Below are positions 59,401 through 64,000 of a stretch of 64,000 nt of DNA, piece after piece. The DNA comes from Valencia hispanica. Taxonomy: Eukaryota; Chordata; Actinopteri; Cyprinodontiformes; Valenciidae. The stretch is from contig OY747714.1 of the NCBI GenBank assembly GCA_963556495.2, forward strand, positions 50,040,041 through 50,104,040, read 5' to 3'. Each line of letters begins with the position of its first letter. Within the stretch, counting starts at the first letter, position 1. The position numbers and the translations under genes were made by a program. The notes under the pieces are model-generated. The model saw only the letters and a program-made list of their open reading frames with translations. It was not told where the DNA came from and ran no database searches.

Positions 59401-62400
59401 GGGGGAGCTATAGCCTCTTACTTTGAGACCTGACACCCTTTCACTTGCCATGACAACATCCTTTGCAGTCATTGTTGTCAACTTCAATCTCACGGGACAG
59501 GAGTCAGCTTGCAGCTGGTTGCTTAGCTCTCGATCGACAAACACAGTATCACTCTGGGTGTCAAGCAGTGCATAAACAAGTTTTTCAGAGGCTGGATTTC
59601 TCTCGGTTGATACCCACACTGGCACAATCATTGAAGTATTGGTGGATGACTCACCATTATCTACTTTGTGAGACGTAGTAGTAGTTGTCTCCGTGTCATC
59701 TTGATTTGAGGCTAGTGCAGAGTTTACTTTTCTTCTGTAGTTTTCATCGTGTTGACACGTTGGATGTCTACCATTGCAGGTGTCACAGGATAGACGGTGA
59801 CGGCAGTCTTTTGCACTGTGGCCTAGTTTCATGCAACCATAGCAGAGATTGTTCTCCTTCACATATTTACGTTTCTCTTCTAATGACTGCCACAAATTTA
59901 GTACAATTGTGAATCATATGCTTGATGTCTTTGCAGAAGAGACACATCTTGAAGCTTCCTTTAAGTGGTCTTTGTTTCTTGCCATCATTTTGTTTGTTTT
60001 CCGTAGCTGTTTGGATGTGAAAGACGTTAGCTCTGTTCCTCTTGCTGTCCTTGAGGTTCCACTTTTCTGAAGTGGGGTCAGAGGCACGAAGAGCGCAGAA
60101 GGAGGTGACTGGATTACAAGTAATCTCTGCTTCCATGGACATGAAGTTCACAAAATCTATAAGCTTTGGAAAGTCATGAGTCTCAATCAGTGTCTGCGTG
60201 ACCTGACGGTTCCACCGTGCTGCTGCCCAATCTGGTAATTTGAGTACTAGTTTCTGATTTTCATCGCAATCATTTAGTATTTCAAGCCCCTTGACATGAG
60301 GCATAGCTTGATGACATGCATTTAAGAAATCTGAGAATTCTCTGAAACCTTCGGAATCCTTGGGCTGAATCTTAGGCCATTTGGCTAGTTTTTCTCTAAA
60401 TGCCTTCTGTATGACAAATGGCTGTCCATACCGTCGGTTCAGTTTGTTCCATGCATCATTATAGGCCTCATCATCATTCCTGTAGAAGATGCCATCAAGA
60501 GACTTACGAGCTGGCCGAGCAACATACCTTTTTAAATAGTGCAGCTTGTCAGCAGAAGAAATGGCCTTTCCACCAATGAGCGACACAAAAGCAGCCTTCC
60601 ACTCAATGAACTGGATAGGATCACCACTGAACACAGGTGGTTCTGTTGTTGGCAGCCTGTTCAGGGCTATGCTATTTTGGACAGCTTGAGCGAGATACGA
60701 TATATCAGATTTTGGAGGTGAGGATGTTGCGGTGATGTCAGTAGGGTTTGTTGCTGTGATGTTGGTAGGACATTGGATGGGAAATGGAACCACATGCTGC
60801 TGCGCTGTTATGCTTACATCCTGCTTTTCCCTTGTATTCGTGTCTGAATTATGAACGCTGGCTTCCTGTGCCATTTCTTGATCATAGGCCTGCAGTCTCG
60901 CTCGAGCTGCTTTTAGATCCTTCTCTGCCTTTAGTTTTTCTAATTCACACTTTCGAGCTTCAATTTCTTGTATAATTGAGTACTCTGCTTCTTTGGCTGC
61001 TAATTCAGCTGCTGCGTCTGCCCGCTTGGCTGCAATTGACATAGCTGTAGACCTTGATGATGTGGTGCGTGAGACTGTGGATCCATAGACAGAGCAAGCA
61101 TAATCGTGATGGAGTAACTCCCGAAGGCTGTGCTTCACATTTTCTTGATCAAAGTCCTCAAGGCATGCTATTCTGTCAAAACTGATCTTTGAAATATCTT
61201 TCGTCACAGCTTCACAAGTATCGATTCTGCGTCTTGTGTCACTGGAAGGAGCTATGTAATCTCTAACTTCTAGGTAGACGTGCGTGACATCATCTCTTCC
61301 CTTCTCAAGTGCATTAATAAGTGCTACCAGTTGGCTCTCACTAACGTCTGTTTTAAGCTTTTCCCTTGTGTTGCGAGCACAGTCCTTCCATTGTTCGTAT
61401 AGCTGAATCAATCTTTTCTCCTTTTTCAGGGACTCCTCCTTTTTATATGCACGGATCTTCTCCGTGGGGTTGCGTTGTCGACCAGAGCGGTGAAGCTCCT
61501 CCTCTTCCATTCCGTTATGAAGCGCATCCACCTGCTGGTCTGGGTCGTTATTTTCAGAAGCATCCATTTTCTTTACAGGGGGACAGATAAGGTGAAGCTG
61601 TTGATCTTCTGGGCACAAGCTCTTACTGTAGCATTCCGGCTGAACAGATGCGCTTCACTCTCAAGAACTGATGTTAAAGAAGAATTTATTTTCCAAAAAA
61701 AAACCTTCCGAAACACCGTAAGAGCTTGTGCCCTTCATCAGCCAGGTGCTATAAGAGGTAGAAATCAACTCGTTTGTAAAGCTATATATTCAGTCTATAA
61801 CCGTAAATTCGTCTCGTTTCACTCACAGGTAGCATTTAATGGTGCGTCATATGAAAAGTGCGCCAACATACACACAGCGCGCGCCCGCTGAACTTCCTTT
61901 CACGGACTTCAAAATAAAAGTATGTCAGATTAGTAACAGATGCTTTTGTAAAACAAATCAATACAATGTAAATATTGCAACTTCAGCAAGAAATATTAAT
62001 AACCAAAAAATAAAACTTTTAACAGTTATTTATCAACATTTGGCTCTTTTAATAAAAGTCCCTTTTGAGAAATCCCCCTTTTTTAGGTAGTCCATGACAA
62101 CACTGCCCTCTATGGCTGGAGGTAAAGATGTAGGCCCACTTCAGAGATTGAGAGATTTAATAGTCTTTTACACCCTGGGTGGCTGTCTGGGCGGTGTTGG
62201 TGAGGTCAGGATAGGGGGAGGGACCAGTCGGGTGGCTGGTTCCCTGGTTGGTGCTCCGTGCAGCAGTCTTAGTGCCCATGTTAGAGCCCTACTGGCGTTG
62301 TGCAACCAATGTGCATATTGTCTCCAAGGCAACGGTGCTAACCACAGGGCCACCAACATCCCCCTAGTATGACTAGAAAATGATATCTAGATTTAGTCAA

Positions 62401-63523
62401 TTTTTCGGGCCGTTCAGTCTGATAGTGTCAATGTGTATGTGTGAGCACACCATGGTGTACAGGTATATTTTTGTGCCTTGTTAACCTTTGTTGTAGCAGA
62501 AGTCAGCAGCTCTGGTCTCTGTTTATCACACACACCCATATATTTAGCTGTTCGTCGCTAAGAGCAGCAGAATTAAAAACAGTTAAAACGAGACGACTCC
62601 TAGATCATTATGTTTCTCAGAATTAATGATTCTATCATCAAAGTTTTTCTTTTTGCACTACTACAATCCTCTAAATACTAACAGAACCCCTGATGGCTGC
62701 AGTAATGTCATGTGTACATGTGTTGTTCTGCAGAGAGAGACCCAGGTCCAGTTTATGCTGCAGTGAGGACAGAAGACATCATCTATGGACAGATCAACAT
62801 CAGAGACCCTAAAGACACGCAGAAGATCAGAGGTAGAGTTGATGATCAGATTCTTCTTCTCCTACAGTTATCGTTTGATATCTGACATTGAATTTCTGTA
62901 GCTTTAAATTTGAATTGTTTGTCATTTTTGTATAAATCCCAGATGCCCACGCTAAGCTTTTTAGCTGCTTTTAACACCTTTAGGCTCTTAAACCACCAAC
63001 CTCCTACTGCTGGGCTCGGTGAATTTTCAGAAGCATCAGACTTCCGCCTGTGGTCACCACAGAACCCATCTCATAGGTTTATATATAAAAACCACATTGG
63101 TCCAAACTGGACCGTCACAGTTTCCATCTCAGTGTGGTCTGAAGGTGTCAGTGTGTCTGTGTGAACATAGTGAGACTCAAAGGGCTGTTTATCAGGGTTT
63201 TAGAGGAAGTGAGCAGCTCTGTGGTCACAAACATTCATATGTTTAACTTTTTGACGTCAATAGCAGGATAATTAAAAACCTGTTACAATCTGAAGGTGAC
63301 TAGAAAATCACTCTGCTTAAAAATAGTGACTCCATCAACAAAGTTCTTGTTTCTGTCATAATGAGATCATCTGACCCCAAACAGAACCACTTATAGCTAC
63401 AATCTGTGTTGTTCTGCAGAGACAGGTCCAGTTTACTCTGCGGTGAGGACAGGAGACATCAGTTATGGACAGATCAACATCAGACCGAAGAGGAGCAGAG
63501 GTACAGCTTCATCTCCGTCATAG
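50473..63523 (+). CDS. Fc-receptor-like / inhibitory Ig receptor with two Ig domains and ITIMs, 8 exons
   Basis: Exons: 50473-50503, 51281-51316, 51583-51846, 51936-52175, 52250-52462, 52582-52671, 62734-62832 and 63420-63523. All junctions are GT/AG and phase 1, giving about 358 residues. Exons 1-2: signal peptide. Exon 3: Ig domain 1 (Cys44, Trp53, DSGVYWC ending Cys94; extra Cys67/Cys79; sequons at Asn58 and Asn80). Exon 4: Ig domain 2 (Cys130 to Cys174 in DEGLYRC). Exon 5: Pro/Ser/Thr stalk and membrane helix 228-250. Exons 6-8: tail with Tyr274 (MMYSKL), Tyr299 (PVYAAV), Tyr309 (IIYGQI), Tyr330 (PVYSAV) and Tyr340 (ISYGQI). The two YGQI motifs fit the ITIM consensus, which recruits SH2 phosphatases in FcR and FCRL families. 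Ligand unknown. The exon 2 donor (GTTGGT) is weak. If exon 8 is not terminal, more exons lie beyond the window. Confidence 0.82.
52258..52330 (+). repeat. Coding minisatellite of the Ig-receptor stalk (24-bp units)
   Basis: Three units of CCTCCACCTGCCTCCACCTC type encode the repeated P-P-A-S-T-S/F-P stalk (residues about 194-216) between Ig domain 2 and the membrane helix. Such stalks are usually O-glycosylated and extended; that is inference here. Confidence 0.8.
54590..54987 (-). mobile_element. CR1/Rex1-type LINE 3' end, split by the BEL/Pao insertion (part 1)
   Basis: The minus reading [20 protein letters not shown] and [31 protein letters not shown] is the C-terminus of a CR1/Rex1-type LINE protein. 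It is followed by a tail reading CAATAAAGATGTATCTCTTA on minus. The LINE continues beyond the BEL element at 62178. The intron sequence 52672-54589 shows no other feature. Confidence 0.65.
54983..54987. repeat. Target-site duplication of the BEL/Pao element, copy 1
   Basis: CCCTG, identical to 62173-62177 on the other side of the element. Confidence 0.9.
54988..55533 (-). repeat. 3' LTR of the BEL/Pao element
   Basis: 546 bp, TG...CA on both readings. On minus it contains a TATAG box (about 55114), the motif GGGCACAAGCTCTTAC (55094-55079) and AATAAA (about 55040) before the end, giving a U3-R-U5 order. Confidence 0.92.
55534..55545 (-). other. Polypurine tract of the BEL/Pao element
   Basis: Directly before the 3' LTR the minus strand reads TTTGGTGGGAG, a purine-rich primer for plus-strand DNA synthesis, adjacent to TGTAAAAG. 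Confidence 0.7.
55711..59895 (-). CDS. BEL/Pao Pol: zinc knuckles, protease, RT, RNase H, integrase (1394 codons open)
   Basis: One uninterrupted frame. Order: zinc knuckle [14 protein letters not shown] (residues 18-31), a second Cys/His cluster, aspartic protease [11 protein letters not shown] (Asp112), then RT with [23 protein letters not shown] and the catalytic YVDD at 529-532. RNase H follows ([12 protein letters not shown], Glu in [17 protein letters not shown]). Integrase has a His/Cys motif (HHCVTCRKL), Asp in GMDCFGPF (about 1085), Asp in [11 protein letters not shown] and Glu in GGVWERQIR (about 1193). A Pao-type C-terminal domain (DUF5641-like) ends it. The frame opens with TTG at 59895 and has no early ATG. 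It overlaps gag by 29 nt in the +1 frame, so expression would need a ribosomal shift or the frame change is a mutation. Confidence 0.92.
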   Translation of the reverse strand: MWQSLEEKRKYVKENNLCYGCMKLGHSAKDCRHRLSCDTCNGRHPTCQHDENYRRKVNSALASNQDDTETTTTTSHKVDNGESSTNTSMIVPVWVSTERNPASEKLVYALLDTQSDTVFVDRELSNQLQADSCPVRLKLTTMTAKDVVMASERVSGLKVRGYSSPVVLNLPTAYTKDSIPVNRTHIPTCDTARHWKHLSPIVDKIPPLQDCEVGLLIGYSCPKALAPKQVILGGDDEPYAVHTDLGWSIVGRLSSHDESQSFNTICHRISIKELPPVTPADVIKVLESDFKDAGEDNKTVSQDDILFLTKLQQGIRKNDHGHYEMPLPFKERPHFLNNKQLAIVRLNHLKRKLLKDERYKQHYVRFMEEVFERGDAEEVHNEGKDGEKWYIPHHGVYHPKKPDKLRVVFDCSAKYRGTSLNDHLLQGPDLMNKLTGVLLRFRKHPVALMCDVEKMFHQFHVEEADRDYLRFLWWKNGNFALQPQEYCMKVHLFGATSSPGCANYGLKHLAKENECMYPLGSKFIMTDFYVDDGVTSVASTEEAVQVARKARQLCALGGLRLHKFISNDRVVLDNIPISERAIDVKALDLNFDDTPVERALGIHWHIDSDRFRFSFDLKDQPATRRGILSTVASLYDPLGFIAPFLLSGKLVLQEMCRKGTGWDDPLIKELQPRWEHWKADLENLERINIPRCYVPANFGKVIKRELHHFSDASNSGYGQCSYLRLTNEEGNIHCALVAGKSRVAPIKIQTLPRLELTAAVVSVAMSNMLKQELEYLDIEEHFWTDSQVVLGYINNEARRFHTFVANRVQKIHLSTTSQQWRYVPTNENPADLASRGLNAGEILTSNWLTGPKFLWKKDIPPAAVIDTALTIGDPEVRQAQTLSAESTEVKHQCLSDRLAKLSSFSGAVQAVASLVRRAKGDKSRSHSTVAERQDAERIIIKDLQRNTYSEEIKFLRKGAQLSLRSKLYHLDAFLDQEGVLKVGGRLCDALLPSSVKHPVVIPKDHHITKMIISQCHENVKHQGKGLTINEIRSQGYWIPGMSRAVASHVHHCVTCRKLRRPTEEQRMADLPSERTNPSPPFTYCGMDCFGPFATRQGRKEHKRYGLIFTCFSSRAIHIEMLNDMSTDAFINGLRCFVALRGAVRQIKCDQGTNFVGAKNELRNALKEIDTDRLTVFLAEKQCDFVLNAPHSSHAGGVWERQIRTVRNVLRSTLSQSSDRLDDASLRTFFYEAMAIVNSRPLSVDNLNDPKSLAPLTPNNLLTMKSIPALPPPGRFVREDIYARKRWRHVQYLAEQFWCRWRKEYLANIATRQRWHTAKRNLQVGDIVMEKAEDLPRNEWRLARVTETTTDKDGLVRRVKVCLGDRNLGKDGRRLHKLSIIERPVQKLILLLETI
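59867..61567 (-). CDS. BEL/Pao Gag (566 residues)
   Basis: The first ATG on minus is at 61567 ([12 protein letters not shown]); the open frame upstream to 61618 has no ATG. The N-terminal half is charged and likely coiled coil ([39 protein letters not shown]). The central region [38 protein letters not shown] is the DUF1759-type Gag core typical of BEL/Pao. It ends with one zinc knuckle [14 protein letters not shown] and stops at 59867. In most BEL/Pao elements gag and pol form a single frame; here the frame changes between the first and second zinc knuckles. Gag would build the particle and package RNA. Confidence 0.88.
   Translation of the reverse strand: MDASENNDPDQQVDALHNGMEEEELHRSGRQRNPTEKIRAYKKEESLKKEKRLIQLYEQWKDCARNTREKLKTDVSESQLVALINALEKGRDDVTHVYLEVRDYIAPSSDTRRRIDTCEAVTKDISKISFDRIACLEDFDQENVKHSLRELLHHDYACSVYGSTVSRTTSSRSTAMSIAAKRADAAAELAAKEAEYSIIQEIEARKCELEKLKAEKDLKAARARLQAYDQEMAQEASVHNSDTNTREKQDVSITAQQHVVPFPIQCPTNITATNPTDITATSSPPKSDISYLAQAVQNSIALNRLPTTEPPVFSGDPIQFIEWKAAFVSLIGGKAISSADKLHYLKRYVARPARKSLDGIFYRNDDEAYNDAWNKLNRRYGQPFVIQKAFREKLAKWPKIQPKDSEGFREFSDFLNACHQAMPHVKGLEILNDCDENQKLVLKLPDWAAARWNRQVTQTLIETHDFPKLIDFVNFMSMEAEITCNPVTSFCALRASDPTSEKWNLKDSKRNRANVFHIQTATENKQNDGKKQRPLKGSFKMCLFCKDIKHMIHNCTKFVAVIRRET
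61611..61626 (-). other. Primer-binding site of the BEL/Pao element, complementary to its own LTR
   Basis: On minus the 16 nt directly after the 5' LTR read GTAAGAGCTTGTGCCC. The element RNA would contain the exact complement GGGCACAAGCTCTTAC within the LTR (61733-61718 on minus), 20 nt downstream of a TATA box. The match ends exactly at 16 nt on both sides. It does not start TGG, as tRNA sites do. The layout suggests self-priming. Confidence 0.7.
61627..62172 (-). repeat. 5' LTR of the BEL/Pao element
   Basis: 546 bp, collinear with 54988-55533 and differing at two positions by eye. On minus, TATAG at 61753-61749 precedes the self-complementary motif (61733-61718), and AATAAA (about 61686) follows. 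Confidence 0.93.
61749..61754 (-). promoter_or_regulatory. Putative TATA box of the BEL/Pao 5' LTR
   Basis: On minus TTATAG lies about 20 nt before GGGCACAAG. This places a likely RNA 5' end within or just at the motif complementary to the primer-binding site. A second TATATAG lies about 30 nt further upstream. Confidence 0.45.
62173..62177. repeat. Target-site duplication of the BEL/Pao element, copy 2
   Basis: CCCTG, identical to 54983-54987. Confidence 0.9.
62178..62365 (-). mobile_element. CR1/Rex1-type LINE fragment, part 2 (upstream of the BEL insertion on minus)
   Basis: A GC-rich minus-strand open stretch ([20 protein letters not shown] ... [10 protein letters not shown]) continues into the LINE C-terminus found at 54987 once the BEL element and one CCCTG are removed. 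Confidence 0.5.
62475..63500 (+). repeat. Tandem duplication covering the last two tail exons of the Ig receptor
   Basis: Intron plus exon 62475-62832 and 63160-63500 are related. Shared words include AGCAGCTCTG, AATTAAAAAC, TCATCAAAGTT/TCAACAAAGTT and GTGTTGTTCTGCAGAGA, and the exons encode GPVYxAVRTxDIxYGQINIR. Confidence 0.75.
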
Positions 63524-63573
63524 CTCAGCTTTGTTGCCTCTGCACTGTAGACTGAAAGCCTACATGTGTGTCA

Positions 63574-63579
63574 AATAAA
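63574..63579 (+). terminator. Putative polyadenylation signal of the Ig-receptor gene
   Basis: AATAAA about 50 bp after the TAG at 63521-63523. It supports exon 8 being terminal. 63580-64000 shows nothing else recognisable. Confidence 0.5.
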
Positions 63580-64000
63580 ATGGTGAACTGTCTCTTTAAA
63601 CTGATGAGAGGGAGGCTGAGGAAGAGGAGATGGAGGTTCAAAGATTAAAAAAAACCTTCCTCTCATATCACATCCCACTGAAACTACAAGTTCTTAACTC
63701 TGATTAAAACTCTGTTGAGGAAAAGAGACTGACAGAAAATGAGTTGAAATCTGAAAACAATTAAAAGAATATGGGAATATTGTAAGTTTCTGCTGACATA
63801 GTCTACTTTATTTTTTAGCTTTCAGGTCTTCATCAACATCAGTGATCGCAAAACTATTCCCATTTTTATTTATCACCTCAGATAGCTTCTTTTTATTAAG
63901 TTATGTTCATAATTTATTTATTTTGAATCAATCGGATCATGTCTAAATCTCAGACATCACTGATTCCATTAACCCCATTAAGGTAGAAAATCCAGTGGAG

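Larger units (their letters stand above)
54988..62172 (-). mobile_element. BEL/Pao LTR retrotransposon, 7185 bp, young and nearly intact
   Basis: Two 546-bp LTRs (54988-55533 and 61627-62172) begin TGTAGCATTCC and end TCTTTTACA on plus. I see only two differences between them (C/T near 55442 and C/G near 55484) and no indels. A perfect 5-bp duplication CCCTG flanks the element. The interior encodes gag and pol on minus. It lies antisense in intron 6 of the Fc-receptor-like gene and splits an older LINE fragment. Confidence 0.95.

Noticed and set aside
62910..63246. Open frames in the intron between receptor exons 7 and 8
   Set aside because: No domain and no phase-1 splice sites around them. 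The region is similar to the intron before exon 7, as expected from the duplication.

Overview
The window is eukaryotic and looks like an accessory region of a ray-finned (teleost) fish genome. It has spliced genes with GT/AG introns, fish-type non-LTR retrotransposons (I-like, L2, Rex1/CR1-like, Tx1/L1-like), Ty3 and BEL/Pao LTR elements, Tc1/mariner and hAT transposons, and long AT-rich stretches. No prokaryotic features, tRNA, rRNA or CRISPR were seen. The species cannot be fixed from the sequence alone.

Only two host genes can be supported, and both encode immunoglobulin-superfamily membrane receptors. At the left edge (minus strand, 360-2047) is a three-exon gene for a single V-set domain protein of about 205 residues (B7/butyrophilin style). 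At the right edge (plus strand, 50473-63523) is an eight-exon gene for a two-Ig-domain, Fc-receptor-like protein of about 358 residues. It has a Pro/Ser/Thr stalk, one membrane segment, two ITIMs and three ITIM-like tyrosines. All of its exon junctions are phase 1. Its last two coding exons look like a tandem duplication. The two genes are transcribed away from each other and are separated by about 48 kb that is almost entirely mobile elements.

Layout of the 48 kb: an I-like LINE with a 13-bp target duplication ends 126 bp upstream of the V-set start codon (2173-7254). A GTCTA-rich repeat and a LINE tail (7436-8272) precede a 5'-truncated Ty3 element (8338-11253), a palindromic MITE (11254-11852), interspersed GGCCCA repeats, a solo LTR (14002-14138) and a decayed Tc1 (14356-15485). 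A heavily nested Ty3 element follows (about 19021-27264). It is interrupted by a solo LTR, a poly(A)-tailed insertion and an L2 LINE. Next come a hAT element with 8-bp target duplications (29003-30816), GATA and TA microsatellites, and a DD38E Tc1-type transposon inside the TA repeat (31664-33280). A nearly intact LINE on minus (34424 to about 37860) abuts a Tx1/L1-like LINE on plus (about 37900-43300) that carries a MITE. Then come a second L2 copy (43785 to about 46960), a hAT fragment, a 71-bp inverted repeat and a LINE 3' end (to 48975).

The most notable object is a young BEL/Pao retrotransposon (54988-62172). It sits antisense in the 10-kb sixth intron of the Fc-receptor-like gene. Its two 546-bp LTRs appear to differ at only two positions and are flanked by a perfect 5-bp duplication. 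Its primer-binding site begins exactly at the LTR border and is a perfect 16-nt complement of a stretch inside its own LTR, lying where the RNA 5' end could be. This suggests Tf1-like self-priming rather than tRNA priming.
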